33,871 bases of DNA from Burkholderiales bacterium (GTDB lineage Bacteria; Pseudomonadota; Gammaproteobacteria; Burkholderiales; Methylophilaceae): the NCBI GenBank assembly GCA_030827595.1, contig JAURED010000007.1, positions 1-33,871 of the forward strand, read 5' to 3'. The notes beneath the pieces are model-generated. The model did not search any database. It was given only the letters and a program-made list of their open reading frames with translations, and was not told the origin of the DNA. Of the stretch, positions 1-8,635 are shown piece by piece. The translations under genes were made by a program, and so were the position numbers. How positions within the stretch are numbered: the first letter of the stretch is position 1; every line of letters starts with the position of its first letter.

Positions 1-204
1 CAGGTTGTGCAACAAAAAACAAATAAAGTATACTATCAGTTGCTTAGAAACTTTAAGAAATTAAAGGGTGTCCCAGTGGTTCTGAATACTTCCCTCAACA
101 GACGAGGAGAGCCGATGGTCTGTTCTCCAGAAGATGCATTAAATATGTTTTTTGGATGTGACCTAGAATTCATGTTGATGGAAGATATCCTGGTTACAAA
201 ATAA
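1..204 (+). CDS. Carbamoyltransferase, C-terminal fragment (5' end outside window)
   Basis: The reading frame is open from the first base and ends at a TAA 17 bp before edd, giving 67 residues. The fragment carries the sequence GVPVVLNTSLNRRGEPMV followed by a 'PEDAL..FF' stretch, the characteristic C-terminal end of NodU/CmcH-type O-carbamoyltransferases. These move a carbamoyl group from carbamoyl phosphate to a hydroxyl of a sugar or secondary metabolite. The catalytic N-terminal domain lies outside the window, so the substrate cannot be judged; in bacteria with surface-polysaccharide genes the target is often a glycan. It points the same way as edd and could be co-transcribed with it. An in-frame GTG at position 7 is not the start, because the conserved domain continues upstream. 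Confidence 0.8.
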   Translation, partial: QVVQQKTNKVYYQLLRNFKKLKGVPVVLNTSLNRRGEPMVCSPEDALNMFFGCDLEFMLMEDILVTK

Positions 205-221
205 TAAAAAAAGAGTAATCA

Positions 222-2036
222 ATGAAAAATTCTATATTAGAGCTTGCTGAAAAAATTAAAGAAAAAAGCCGTCCGACGCGAACAGCATATTTAAAAAGAG
301 TAAAAGCCATGCAAAATCGTGATCGAGGTGCTGATCGCCTTGGATGCGCCAATGTTGCACATGCATTTGCCTCTTTACCTGTCGATAAAAGACTAACTAT
401 CATTGAGGAAAAAAAACCAAACATTGCTGTCGTGACCGCCTATAACGATATGCTTTCGGCTCACAAACCTTATGAAAATTATCCTGACCTAATTCGATCA
501 GTAGCTCATCAAAATGGCGCCACAGTCCAAGTAGCAGCTGGGGTACCTGCGATGTGTGATGGAGTGACTCAGGGTGAGCCTGGAATGGAATTAAGTTTAT
601 TTTCAAGAGATACAATTGCTATGAGTACGTCAGTAGGTTTATCACATGACGTTTTTGATGGATCACTTCTTCTGGGTATTTGCGACAAGATAGTTCCTGG
701 ACTTCTAATTGGAGCCCTTCATTTCGGACATCTGCCTAGTATTTTTATCCCGGCAGGCCCAATGGCAACCGGAATCGATAATACATCTAAATCAAAAGTA
801 CGCGAACAGTATGCGTTAGGAAAAGTTGGACGAAAGGAACTTTTAGATTCAGAGTCGAAAGCATATCACGGAGAGGGTACATGTACATTTTATGGGACTG
901 CTAACAGTAATCAAATGTTGCTTGAGGCCATGGGGCTGCACGTCCCAGGTGCAGCGTTTATTCATCCAAAAGATGATGCCAGAGACGTATTAACGGCTGA
1001 AGCTGTGAGACTCCTTATAAATAATATCAAAGATAAAAAATCATATGCTTTGGGTGAGATGGTTGATGAAAGGGTAATTATAAATGCCATGGCTGCTTTA
1101 TTGGCCACAGGAGGATCAACTAATCATTTGATTCATTGGGTTGCCATTGCTAGAGCGGCAGGGATTATTATTGATTGGACAGATTTTCACTACCTCGCAA
1201 AAGATGTTCCGCTTTTAGCAAGCGTATATCCAAATGGCATTGCAGATGTGAATCAATTTCAAGATGCCGGTGGTCCGAGTTTTGTTATTAGAGAATTATT
1301 AGATAATGGATGCATGTTTGATGATGTGCTCACCGTGTCTGGGCAGGGAATGGAAAAATACGGCCAGAAGCTATCAGTTAACGAAAATAAAATATCATGG
1401 AGTAAGTTTTCAAAAAATTCAGGAGACGACTCAATCATTAGAACTCATGACAACCCATTCTCATCAACAGGAGGATTAAAACTTCTTAAAGGAAATGTTG
1501 GCCGATCAGTTATGAAGACTTCAGCCATTCCTGAGGAAAAGCATATTATCGAGGGCCCAGCCATGATTTTTGATTCGCAAGAAGAATTATTAGAGGCATT
1601 CGATGAGGGAAAGTTAGAAAAAGATTTTATAGCTGTTGTTCGATTTCAAGGACCAAAAGCAAATGGTATGCCAGAGCTTCACAAATTAACGCCACCTTTA
1701 TCCGTTCTGCAAAATAAAGGTTTCAAAGTTGCCATTGTTACAGATGGTCGTATGAGTGGAGCTTCTGGAAAAGTACCTGCTGCAATTCATATGAGCCCAG
1801 AAGCTGCCTTAGGAGGTGCTATTGCAAAAATTAAAGAGGGTGACATGATCAGAATTAATGCAATTGTGGGGTCACTTAATGTCTTAGTCGATGAAGATAC
1901 CTGGTATGAGAGAAAAATTGAAACATTGTCAGAAAGTAAAAAACATAACAATGCCCATGGGATGGGGAGAGAACTTTTTGGAGCATTAAGAAAAAATGTA
2001 CTTACTGCTGAAGAGGGGGCTGTTACATGGATTTAA
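222..2036 (+). CDS. edd: 6-phosphogluconate dehydratase (Entner-Doudoroff)
   Basis: Cytoplasmic enzyme converting 6-phosphogluconate to 2-keto-3-deoxy-6-phosphogluconate (KDPG). The 604-residue protein is the usual Edd length and is collinear with the E. coli enzyme as I recall it. Conserved blocks include 'YNDMLSAH' near residue 75, MCDGVTQG (Cys112), GICDKIVPG (Cys154) and GTCTFYGTAN (Cys221), the cysteine-containing motifs of the IlvD/Edd Fe-S dehydratase family, plus 'TDGRMSGASGKVPAA' toward the C-terminus. The Edd-like ending 'GRELF.ALR' argues for Edd rather than IlvD (dihydroxy-acid dehydratase). The ATG at 222 follows an AAGAG. eda follows after 14 bp, so together they form the Entner-Doudoroff branch. 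In methylotrophs this branch can cleave ribulose monophosphate (RuMP) cycle products; that link is inferred. Confidence 0.96.
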   Translation: MKNSILELAEKIKEKSRPTRTAYLKRVKAMQNRDRGADRLGCANVAHAFASLPVDKRLTIIEEKKPNIAVVTAYNDMLSAHKPYENYPDLIRSVAHQNGATVQVAAGVPAMCDGVTQGEPGMELSLFSRDTIAMSTSVGLSHDVFDGSLLLGICDKIVPGLLIGALHFGHLPSIFIPAGPMATGIDNTSKSKVREQYALGKVGRKELLDSESKAYHGEGTCTFYGTANSNQMLLEAMGLHVPGAAFIHPKDDARDVLTAEAVRLLINNIKDKKSYALGEMVDERVIINAMAALLATGGSTNHLIHWVAIARAAGIIIDWTDFHYLAKDVPLLASVYPNGIADVNQFQDAGGPSFVIRELLDNGCMFDDVLTVSGQGMEKYGQKLSVNENKISWSKFSKNSGDDSIIRTHDNPFSSTGGLKLLKGNVGRSVMKTSAIPEEKHIIEGPAMIFDSQEELLEAFDEGKLEKDFIAVVRFQGPKANGMPELHKLTPPLSVLQNKGFKVAIVTDGRMSGASGKVPAAIHMSPEAALGGAIAKIKEGDMIRINAIVGSLNVLVDEDTWYERKIETLSESKKHNNAHGMGRELFGALRKNVLTAEEGAVTWI

Positions 2037-2050
2037 ATAGAAAGAGATAA

Positions 2051-2674
2051 ATGAATACAATAGATTTAGCGAATTATGGGCCAGTAATCCCAGTGATTGT
2101 AATTAATAAAATTGAGGATGCTCTCCCAATGGCGGAGTCACTTTTAGAGGGAGGAATAAGAGTTCTTGAGGTTACGATGAGGTCAAGTTGTGCCCTCGAT
2201 GCTATTGAATTAATTTCAAATAAGTTACCTGATGCGATTACGGGTGCCGGCACTTTAAGAACAAAAGCAGACGCCATTCAAGCAAAAAATGCAGGATCAA
2301 AGTTTGCTGTAAGCCCTGGATTTACTGTCGATTTGTCTAATGAGTGTAAAAGGATTGATCTACCTTTATTGCCTGGTGTTTCAACGGGGAGCGAAGTCAT
2401 GATGGCCGCTGATGAAGGTTACGATTTTTTAAAGCTTTTTCCTGCAGTTGCAGTAGGCGGAGTTAATCTTCTTCGTGGCTTTGCCGGACCATTTGCCAAT
2501 ATTCAATTTTGTCCAACAGGAGGTATAAAAGTTGAAACGGCTATAGACTTTTTATCACTTCCAAATGTTCCAGTTTGTGGAGGCACTTGGTTGACACCAA
2601 ATGATCTTGTTGAAAATAAAGATTGGGCGGGAATTAAAAAACTAGCCCAAGAGGCATCCTCAATTAAGGTTTAA
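2051..2674 (+). CDS. eda: KDPG/KHG aldolase
   Basis: Cytoplasmic class I aldolase that cleaves KDPG to pyruvate and glyceraldehyde 3-phosphate, completing the Entner-Doudoroff branch begun by edd. At 207 residues it is of normal length. The Schiff-base lysine is Lys128 in 'DFLKLFPA', the general acid/base Glu40 is in 'VLEVTMRS', and the phosphate-binding loop PTGGI is at residues 155-159. The ATG at 2051 is preceded by AGAAAGAGA, a usable ribosome binding site. Its stop codon overlaps the start of the next gene (TAATG), so the phosphatase downstream is probably translated by coupling. Confidence 0.96.
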   Translation: MNTIDLANYGPVIPVIVINKIEDALPMAESLLEGGIRVLEVTMRSSCALDAIELISNKLPDAITGAGTLRTKADAIQAKNAGSKFAVSPGFTVDLSNECKRIDLPLLPGVSTGSEVMMAADEGYDFLKLFPAVAVGGVNLLRGFAGPFANIQFCPTGGIKVETAIDFLSLPNVPVCGGTWLTPNDLVENKDWAGIKKLAQEASSIKV

Positions 2675-3330
2675 TGGATTTTTCAAAATATAAAACACTC
2701 ATCTTCGATTGCGATGGGGTTCTTTTAAATTCTAACTTCAAAAAATCAGAAGCCTATAAGCTAGCTGCCTTAGATTATGGTGCATCAGAAGATCAGGCTA
2801 ATGAATTAGTTAAATACCATATCAAAAATACTGGGGTATCCCGTTACGTTAAATTTAAGTACTTTTTGACTGATATCATGATGCAATCATACGCTGATAA
2901 AAATTTTCAATTTTTAATTGATGCATTAAATAAACATGTACTTCTGGTTTTAAATCAATGTGAAGTGACCGCAGACCTTGATAAGTTAAGAAAATTGACA
3001 GAAAATCAACACTGGATGGTTATGAGTGGAGGTGATCAGAATGAAGTCCGGACTCTTCTAACACAAAAAAAAATTGATCATTTTTTCGATTACGGAATAT
3101 ATGGAAGCCCTGATTCAAAACATGAAATTATCAATTATCATCAAACAGCCAATGATGATTTTATGCCCGCACTTTTTTTTGGTGATTCTGAATACGATAT
3201 GACTACTGCTGAAAAATATAACTTAGACTTTATCTTTGTATCAGCATGGACAGATTTTAAAAATTGGAAACAAGTGGTCTCAAAAAAAAATATAAAAACA
3301 GTAAGTTTTTTAAATGAGTTAATTATCTAG
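2674..3330 (+). CDS. HAD-superfamily phosphatase (subfamily IA-like), unknown substrate
   Basis: Predicted Mg2+-dependent phosphohydrolase of 218 residues. All HAD motifs are visible: motif I FDCDGVLLNS with nucleophile Asp12 and Asp14; motif II serine in VMSGG (Ser118); motif III lysine in 'GSPDSKHE' (Lys149); and motif IV FFGDSEYDM (Asp171, Asp175). An alpha-helical cap sits between motifs I and II, as in phosphoglycolate phosphatase-like enzymes. The start overlaps the eda stop by one base, tying it to the Entner-Doudoroff operon. Related HAD proteins also occur in surface-sugar clusters, and lipopolysaccharide (LPS) core genes lie just downstream on the opposite strand, so it could act on a central-carbon sugar phosphate or a glycan precursor. 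It does not resemble GmhB. Its 3' end overlaps the convergent glycosyltransferase by 12 bp. Confidence 0.8.
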   Translation: MDFSKYKTLIFDCDGVLLNSNFKKSEAYKLAALDYGASEDQANELVKYHIKNTGVSRYVKFKYFLTDIMMQSYADKNFQFLIDALNKHVLLVLNQCEVTADLDKLRKLTENQHWMVMSGGDQNEVRTLLTQKKIDHFFDYGIYGSPDSKHEIINYHQTANDDFMPALFFGDSEYDMTTAEKYNLDFIFVSAWTDFKNWKQVVSKKNIKTVSFLNELII

Positions 3331-4110
3331 ACCATCATCTTTTAAAATGTCGATAATTTCTTTCTTATTCATATAACTAAAATAATTTTTCAGTACTTTT
3401 CCTGCTGATCGAATATCAAATTCAGTATTTATGGCTTGGGTGGCATGATTAATATGGTTGACATACTTATTAAGATAATTAGATTTTAAAAATATCATTT
3501 CATAGCCAGCCAGTTTCATTTTTTCATGTAAAACTTTTCCTGCACTTTCGTTACCATCTGAAAATGATGATTTAACAGCTTTAATGTAGCTGACTCGATA
3601 GGCTGCACAATGGCTCCTAATGTAGTGGTAATTTTGATCAAACCTTTGGCGATTTATTTTTTTATTAAAAAAAATTTTAAAAAAATATTCAATTTTTTTT
3701 CCTAAAATTTTTAAAAAACTATCAAATTCAAGCTTCCATGAGCCGACCCCTCCCACATTTTTATTTTCAAATGGATGAAGTAAGATATTCAACCAATTAG
3801 GATGAATTACAAATGTGTCCGTATGGAGAGCAATAACAAATGGGGTGGTTACTTTTGTGAGAGCTAAATCTAAAGCTCTCGCATGTGACATTGGACCACC
3901 TTCCCCTTTAATTCCTTTTCGTTCAATTAACTCGATCCATTTAAGACTTTTCAGATATTTTGTGGAATCATCTTTTGAATCATTATCAATCACAATGACA
4001 TGAACTTTTTTAAGATCTGTATTTTTTTTAATTAATCTTAGACAAACTTTTGTGAGCTTGAGGGTTTTGTAGTTAGGGACTAAAACGGTCGCTATTTTTT
4101 CATTGCACAT
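3319..4110 (-). CDS. Family 2 glycosyltransferase
   Basis: Predicted inverting GT-A glycosyltransferase of 263 residues, probably adding a sugar to the LPS core or another surface glycan. The N-terminal nucleotide-sugar fold begins 'ATVLVPNYKTLKLTKVCL', followed by VIVIDNDSKDDST (residues 38-50) and a DxD-like HTDTF around Asp98. There is no obvious membrane segment. It is the last gene of the leftward hrcA-hemH-hldD-hldE-waaF chain, and its ATG overlaps the waaF stop by 19 bp, which points to coupled translation and a role near heptose transfer. The middle (about 3650-3720) is dominated by long A and T runs encoding a Lys/Phe-rich stretch. Donor and acceptor cannot be told from sequence. Confidence 0.8.
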   Translation of the reverse strand: MCNEKIATVLVPNYKTLKLTKVCLRLIKKNTDLKKVHVIVIDNDSKDDSTKYLKSLKWIELIERKGIKGEGGPMSHARALDLALTKVTTPFVIALHTDTFVIHPNWLNILLHPFENKNVGGVGSWKLEFDSFLKILGKKIEYFFKIFFNKKINRQRFDQNYHYIRSHCAAYRVSYIKAVKSSFSDGNESAGKVLHEKMKLAGYEMIFLKSNYLNKYVNHINHATQAINTEFDIRSAGKVLKNYFSYMNKKEIIDILKDDGLDN

Positions 4111-5096
4111 ATTATTCTATTAGCTACTTCGCTTTCATTAATTAGGTTCATACAATTAAAATGATTCAAAGGGCATTCTCTTTTGAAACATGGGCTACAT
4201 TCTAAATTTAAATAATTAATGAATGAATATTTATTTACCGGAGGAGTATGTTTGGGATCTGAGGATCCAAAAAAAGATTCTTGGCTGAGTTTAAGAGCTG
4301 CAGCAATATGCATTAATCCTGAATCATTACTGAGAAAGTATTTAGCGAGACTAAAAATATCAATACAGTCTTTTAATGATGTTTTCCCAGTGATATCGAA
4401 ACATTGAAAATTTGTGAGTTCATTAATGTGATGATTTATTTTTTCATCATTTTTTGAGCCCACCAACAGAATATGAAACCCTTTTTCTAAAAGCTTTATA
4501 GCTATATGAGCATATTTTTGTTGAGGTAAAATTTTGGCCGGCCCATATTCGGCTCCCCCAGCAATAATAACTAATTTATGATGAGGTATTTTTCTTTTAG
4601 ATAAAAATCTAATCCCTCGGGTTTTATCAAATTTTATTGATGGGGTAATAATTTTAGGTTTGTTATAGTCTTTAGATCTCGAAAGAGCAGTAAATTTTTC
4701 AATAGTCGGTAGGGTATTATTCCTAAAAGCATTATTAAGAAATAAACCGCGTCGTTCTCCGATGTAGCCTGTTCGCAGCTTAATATTTGCAAATAAAATT
4801 GAGAATAATGATTTAAAGGTATTTACTAAAAAAATACATTCATCATACTTTTCTTTTCTAAGTGATAAACTCAGACTAACTCTTTTGATTAGGTCTAATT
4901 TTCCATGAGAAAAATCTAGCGGGATTATTTTATCAATTTCAGGAAATCGATTTGCAATATCAATTGACCATCTTGGTGCAGCTAAATGAATAATACATCT
5001 GGGATTTCTTTTTTTTAAATTCGAAAAAAGAGATTTGGCCATCATCATATCACCTACCCATGATGGACCAAAGATTAAGATTTTTTCACGATTCAC
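4092..5096 (-). CDS. waaF: ADP-heptose--LPS heptosyltransferase II
   Basis: GT9 transferase that adds the second L-glycero-D-manno-heptose to the LPS inner core on the cytoplasmic face of the inner membrane. At 334 residues, its N-terminus 'ILIFGPSWVGDMMMAKSL' is nearly identical to the signature of known WaaF proteins. It also has 'GAEYGPAKILPQQKYA', 'NDSGLMHIAAAL' and 'FGSSDPKHTPP' in the donor-binding half. A cysteine cluster CSPCFKRECPLNHFNC lies near the C-terminus; I recall similar cysteines in other family members but cannot assign a role. The start is a GTG inside the last codons of hldE (11-bp overlap). With hldE and hldD just upstream in the operon, donor synthesis and transfer are encoded together. 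Confidence 0.93.
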   Translation of the reverse strand: MNREKILIFGPSWVGDMMMAKSLFSNLKKRNPRCIIHLAAPRWSIDIANRFPEIDKIIPLDFSHGKLDLIKRVSLSLSLRKEKYDECIFLVNTFKSLFSILFANIKLRTGYIGERRGLFLNNAFRNNTLPTIEKFTALSRSKDYNKPKIITPSIKFDKTRGIRFLSKRKIPHHKLVIIAGGAEYGPAKILPQQKYAHIAIKLLEKGFHILLVGSKNDEKINHHINELTNFQCFDITGKTSLKDCIDIFSLAKYFLSNDSGLMHIAAALKLSQESFFGSSDPKHTPPVNKYSFINYLNLECSPCFKRECPLNHFNCMNLINESEVANRIICAMKK

Positions 5097-6549
5097 TTTG
5101 ATTAATTTTTTTGATTATATTTGAACTACTTTGTCCAGGAATTAATTCTATGAGCCTCACTTCGCCCTTCCATTTTTTTATCTCATTGTGACCTACTACT
5201 TCGGATACTTTATAGTCATTCCCTTTGATTAATAAATCTGGTTGAATCAATTTAATAAGCTTGATAGGTGTGTTTTCGTTAAAAAATACAATAGCGTCAA
5301 CTGAAGAAAGTCCAGCTAATACTTTTGCTCTATTTTGTTCATCAACAATTGGCCTTAAGGGTCCTTTGATTTTTTTAATAGAATGATCTGTATTTAGGCC
5401 TAATATTAAAAAATCAACTTGTTTTTTTGCTTCTGCAAGATAGGTAACATGGCCAGAGTGAAGAATATCAAAACAGCCATTGGTAAAACCTACGCTCTTA
5501 TGATTTTTTTTGAGTATCTTAACTTTTTCAATGACCTTTTCTGCAGAAAAAATTTTTTCATGATTGCCATTTAAATCGTTTTCGAAAATATATGATTCCA
5601 AATCATTTAAATTAATTGCTTCTGTACCAATTTTTTGAATAACAATTCCAGCAGTCAGGTTTGCTAATTGAATAGAAGTTTCCATGTCAAGGCCAACATG
5701 CAATGCAGTTGCAATTGTTGCAATGACGGTATCACCAGCTCCAGAAACATCAAATACTTGTTTTGGTGATATCGCTGGAAATTGTTTTTTTGATTTTGCT
5801 GTAAAAAGACTAATACCTTTTTCACCATTTGTAACGATAAGGTTATCAATATGATTTTTTTGGATTAGTTGAATTAAATGTTTTTCATGTTTGTTGTCAT
5901 TATTATCGATGCCAGTAAAGAGATGAGCTTCTTTGCTATTCGGAGTAATTGCATATGACTCTCGATACTTATCCATATTGCTAGCCTTAGGATCGGCAAT
6001 CACTTTCACACCGTTTTTATTAGCTTTTTTAATGATTTTTTGGCACAAATCAAAAGTGAGAAAGCCTTTGGCATAGTCAGATAAAATAATAATGGAAATA
6101 TTTTTAGTAATTTGATTTATTATTTTTTGCTCATCATTTTTATTCAGGGAAATGGAATTACTATCAAAGTCTTGACGAATTAGCTGCTGATTTGAGGCAA
6201 TACTCCTCACCTTGGTTGTAGTCCGGTCACTTTTTTTAAAAACTAAATTTGATTTAATTTTCTTTGTTTTTAATAGGTCTAAAAAGCTTTTGCCATTAGT
6301 ATCATTTCCAATTGCTCCAATTAAAGTAGTTTGAACTCCTAAATTTATTAGGTTATTTGCAACATTGCCAGCGCCTCCCAAACGATTTTCTATTTTATTT
6401 GCTTTTAAGATTGGAACGGGGGCCTCTGGGGATATGCGATCGATTTCCCCAAAAATATATTGATCTAACATTAAGTCACCAATCACTAAAATACTTTTTT
6501 TTGTGGTCTTAATTTTTGTAATCAACTCGTTGTATATATGTTTGTTCAT
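5086..6549 (-). CDS. hldE: Bifunctional heptose 7-phosphate kinase / heptose 1-phosphate adenylyltransferase
   Basis: Two cytoplasmic steps of ADP-heptose synthesis in one 487-residue chain. Residues 1-325 form a PfkB-type kinase: GDLMLDQYIFG (24-34), RISPEAPVPI (38-47), the N-GGAGNVA region near 58-64, and GAGDT at 270-274 with catalytic base Asp273. Residues 350-487 form a nucleotidyltransferase with GCFDILHSGHV (HxGH at 364-367), 'KIKGPLRP' and 'SSSNIIKKI'. The fusion is intact, with a linker around 325-350. Many betaproteobacteria, as I recall, carry these as separate HldA and HldC proteins, so the fused form is worth noting. It overlaps hldD by 4 bp (ATGA) and waaF by 11 bp. Confidence 0.95.
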   Translation of the reverse strand: MNKHIYNELITKIKTTKKSILVIGDLMLDQYIFGEIDRISPEAPVPILKANKIENRLGGAGNVANNLINLGVQTTLIGAIGNDTNGKSFLDLLKTKKIKSNLVFKKSDRTTTKVRSIASNQQLIRQDFDSNSISLNKNDEQKIINQITKNISIIILSDYAKGFLTFDLCQKIIKKANKNGVKVIADPKASNMDKYRESYAITPNSKEAHLFTGIDNNDNKHEKHLIQLIQKNHIDNLIVTNGEKGISLFTAKSKKQFPAISPKQVFDVSGAGDTVIATIATALHVGLDMETSIQLANLTAGIVIQKIGTEAINLNDLESYIFENDLNGNHEKIFSAEKVIEKVKILKKNHKSVGFTNGCFDILHSGHVTYLAEAKKQVDFLILGLNTDHSIKKIKGPLRPIVDEQNRAKVLAGLSSVDAIVFFNENTPIKLIKLIQPDLLIKGNDYKVSEVVGHNEIKKWKGEVRLIELIPGQSSSNIIKKINQSES

Positions 6550-7526
6550 AAATATATATCTTCTTGTGATAGATAATTTTGATAGTAATCTGTAACACCT
6601 TCAGATAGATTCATAAAGTTTTTACTGTAGCCAGAATTTCTTAATTTATCAATTTTTGCTTCTGTGAAATATTGATACTTGCCATTCAAATCTGAAGGCA
6701 TGTCAATAAATTTAATTTGATCTTCTGAGGCTTTTTCATTTTTAATAAGAGACAAAGCGAGCTCAAAAAAAGTTTGTGCCTTGCCAGTACCTATATTAAA
6801 AATTCCACTCTCATATTTTGCGAGTAATAAATGGATCATTGCACTAACAGCATCTTTGACATAGATGAAGTCTCGTAATTGTTCCCCGTCTTTAAATTCT
6901 GGATGATTGCTTTTAAATAAATTGATATTGCCAGTATTTTTTATTTGATTATAAGCATGATAAACGACACTGGCCATACGCCCTTTATGATATTCATTCG
7001 GACCATAGACATTAAAAAACTTACAACCCGCCCAATAGGGTGGGGCGTCATTGTTTTCAGCCATTGATATTGCCCATTGATCAAAAAAATATTTTGAATA
7101 CCCATAAGCATTCAAAGGGAATAAGTCAGATTGAATGTTATCTTCATAACCTTGCTTGCCATCCCCATAAGTTGCTGCTGAGCTTGCATAAATGAGGGGT
7201 AATTTTTTTTCTGTACAGAATTTCCATAATTGTTGTGAAAAACGAATATTATCTTGAATGAGGCGGGACATTTTTTTTTCTGTCGTTGCGCTAATGGCCC
7301 CCATGTGAATTATCCCATCAATTTTTTTTTCAGGTATTTGTTTTATAAAGCTGAAAAACTGATTCTTTTGGATGAATTCTTTGTATTTTCTTTTGTGAAA
7401 ATTTTTTTCTTGATTATCATTGGCCAGGTCATCACATAAGATCAGATGATCTTCCTTGAGGATTTCATTGAAGTGCCAGGCAGTCACGCTGCCAATCATA
7501 CCTGCTGCGCCAGTGATAATGATCAT
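6546..7526 (-). CDS. hldD: ADP-L-glycero-D-manno-heptose 6-epimerase
   Basis: Final enzyme of ADP-heptose synthesis, epimerising ADP-D-glycero- to ADP-L-glycero-D-manno-heptose with bound NADP. The 326-residue short-chain dehydrogenase/epimerase begins with the nucleotide loop TGAAGMIG (residues 5-12). It has the catalytic pair Tyr141/Lys145 in 'AYGYSKYFFD', the preceding 'YASSAATYG', and the HldD-specific stretch 'FNVYGPNEYHKGRMASV', followed by 'GIFNIGTGKAQTF'. Start and stop overlap both neighbours by the 4-bp ATGA arrangement, so it is embedded in a single transcript between hemH and hldE. Length and motifs leave little room for a different epimerase. Confidence 0.95.
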   Translation of the reverse strand: MIIITGAAGMIGSVTAWHFNEILKEDHLILCDDLANDNQEKNFHKRKYKEFIQKNQFFSFIKQIPEKKIDGIIHMGAISATTEKKMSRLIQDNIRFSQQLWKFCTEKKLPLIYASSAATYGDGKQGYEDNIQSDLFPLNAYGYSKYFFDQWAISMAENNDAPPYWAGCKFFNVYGPNEYHKGRMASVVYHAYNQIKNTGNINLFKSNHPEFKDGEQLRDFIYVKDAVSAMIHLLLAKYESGIFNIGTGKAQTFFELALSLIKNEKASEDQIKFIDMPSDLNGKYQYFTEAKIDKLRNSGYSKNFMNLSEGVTDYYQNYLSQEDIYL

Positions 7527-8635
7527 GAGCTTTGTTTTACCTTCTGATAAGCTTGTTTTGTTTCCATAGAGGCCTGTTGAATTTTTGATGGCTTAAATTT
7601 ATAATCCAACCAACCTTGAAGGTGTGACTCAGCAATTTCAAGCATTGCCTTAATCCACATATCATTGTTATTTAATGCAGGGATGTAGCGATATTTCTTT
7701 GGATCACCACCATGTTCAGCGAAGATTTCACGTCCTTCCATGTTGATTTCCTCAAGAGTTTCCAAGCAGTCACTTGAAAAACCAGGACAAATGACATCAA
7801 GTTTAAGATTTTTTTCCTGACCCATTTTTTTTAAAGTTTCTGCAAAGTAGGGTTTTAACCACTCCGCTTTACCAAATCGAGATTGAAAGCAAACGAGAGA
7901 TTCATTTTCTTTTAGTTTTAATTTATTTCTCAGTAAGCGTGCCGTTTTATGGCATTCGCAATGATAAGGGTCACCTTGCATTAATGATTTCATGGGTACG
8001 CCATGGAAGCTAAAAATTAATTTATTTGATTTTCCATTTTTAATCCAATGGTTACGAATAGAATGAGCAATAGCATTGATATAAGATGGATGATCATGAT
8101 AGTTTCTAATCACTCGGATTTCAGGAATATTTCTTGTTTTAATTAATTTCTTGAATAAACCATCCATGGCAGCCCCAGAAGATGAGGAGGCGTATTGAGG
8201 GTAAAGTGGAAAAAATAAAATTTTGGTACAATTTTTTGCTTTTAATTTATCAACCGCACTTGCAATCGAGGGTTGACCGTAGCTCATCCCAATTTCCACC
8301 TCAAGGGGCTGTTTAAACTTTTTTTTGATTTCTTTTTCAAAAGCTATTTTTTGATTAATAAGATTTACGTACAGAGGGGAACCCTTTTTTGTCCAAATGG
8401 ATTGGTATTTTTTTGCACTGGCACTTGGACGAAAAACTAAAATGATGAAATGTAGTATCCAACACCAGATAAAACGTGGAATTTCAACAACTCGACGATC
8501 CATTAAAAATTGTTGTAAATACTTTCTTAATGCTGCAGAAGTAGGTTTTTCAGGAGTTCCAAGATTGGCAAGAATAATGCCAATTTTAGGAATATCCCCA
8601 TGGGTATAGCCTGGCTCTTTTTGATAATAGCTCAT
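7523..8635 (-). CDS. hemH: Ferrochelatase
   Basis: Inserts Fe2+ into protoporphyrin IX in the last step of haem synthesis, at or near the inner membrane. The 370-residue protein has the family opening 'GIILANLGTPEKPTSAALRKYL', metal-site His211 in 'FSFHGVPM', and the acidic run of 'DCLETLEEI' (Glu292-Glu296). A hydrophobic stretch at 57-68 could help membrane association. 'GDPYHCECHKTA' at 221-232 is a typical proteobacterial HemH segment. It lies between hrcA and hldD with 4-bp ATGA overlaps at both ends, so haem synthesis is tied to heat-shock repressor and LPS genes on one mRNA. Confidence 0.95.
   Translation of the reverse strand: MSYYQKEPGYTHGDIPKIGIILANLGTPEKPTSAALRKYLQQFLMDRRVVEIPRFIWCWILHFIILVFRPSASAKKYQSIWTKKGSPLYVNLINQKIAFEKEIKKKFKQPLEVEIGMSYGQPSIASAVDKLKAKNCTKILFFPLYPQYASSSSGAAMDGLFKKLIKTRNIPEIRVIRNYHDHPSYINAIAHSIRNHWIKNGKSNKLIFSFHGVPMKSLMQGDPYHCECHKTARLLRNKLKLKENESLVCFQSRFGKAEWLKPYFAETLKKMGQEKNLKLDVICPGFSSDCLETLEEINMEGREIFAEHGGDPKKYRYIPALNNNDMWIKAMLEIAESHLQGWLDYKFKPSKIQQASMETKQAYQKVKQSS

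Noticed and set aside
3650-3720. Long A/T runs inside the glycosyltransferase as a sign of decay or phase variation
   Set aside because: The reading frame stays open with family motifs before it, and no single long homopolymer is obviously placed to switch the gene; kept only as a composition remark.
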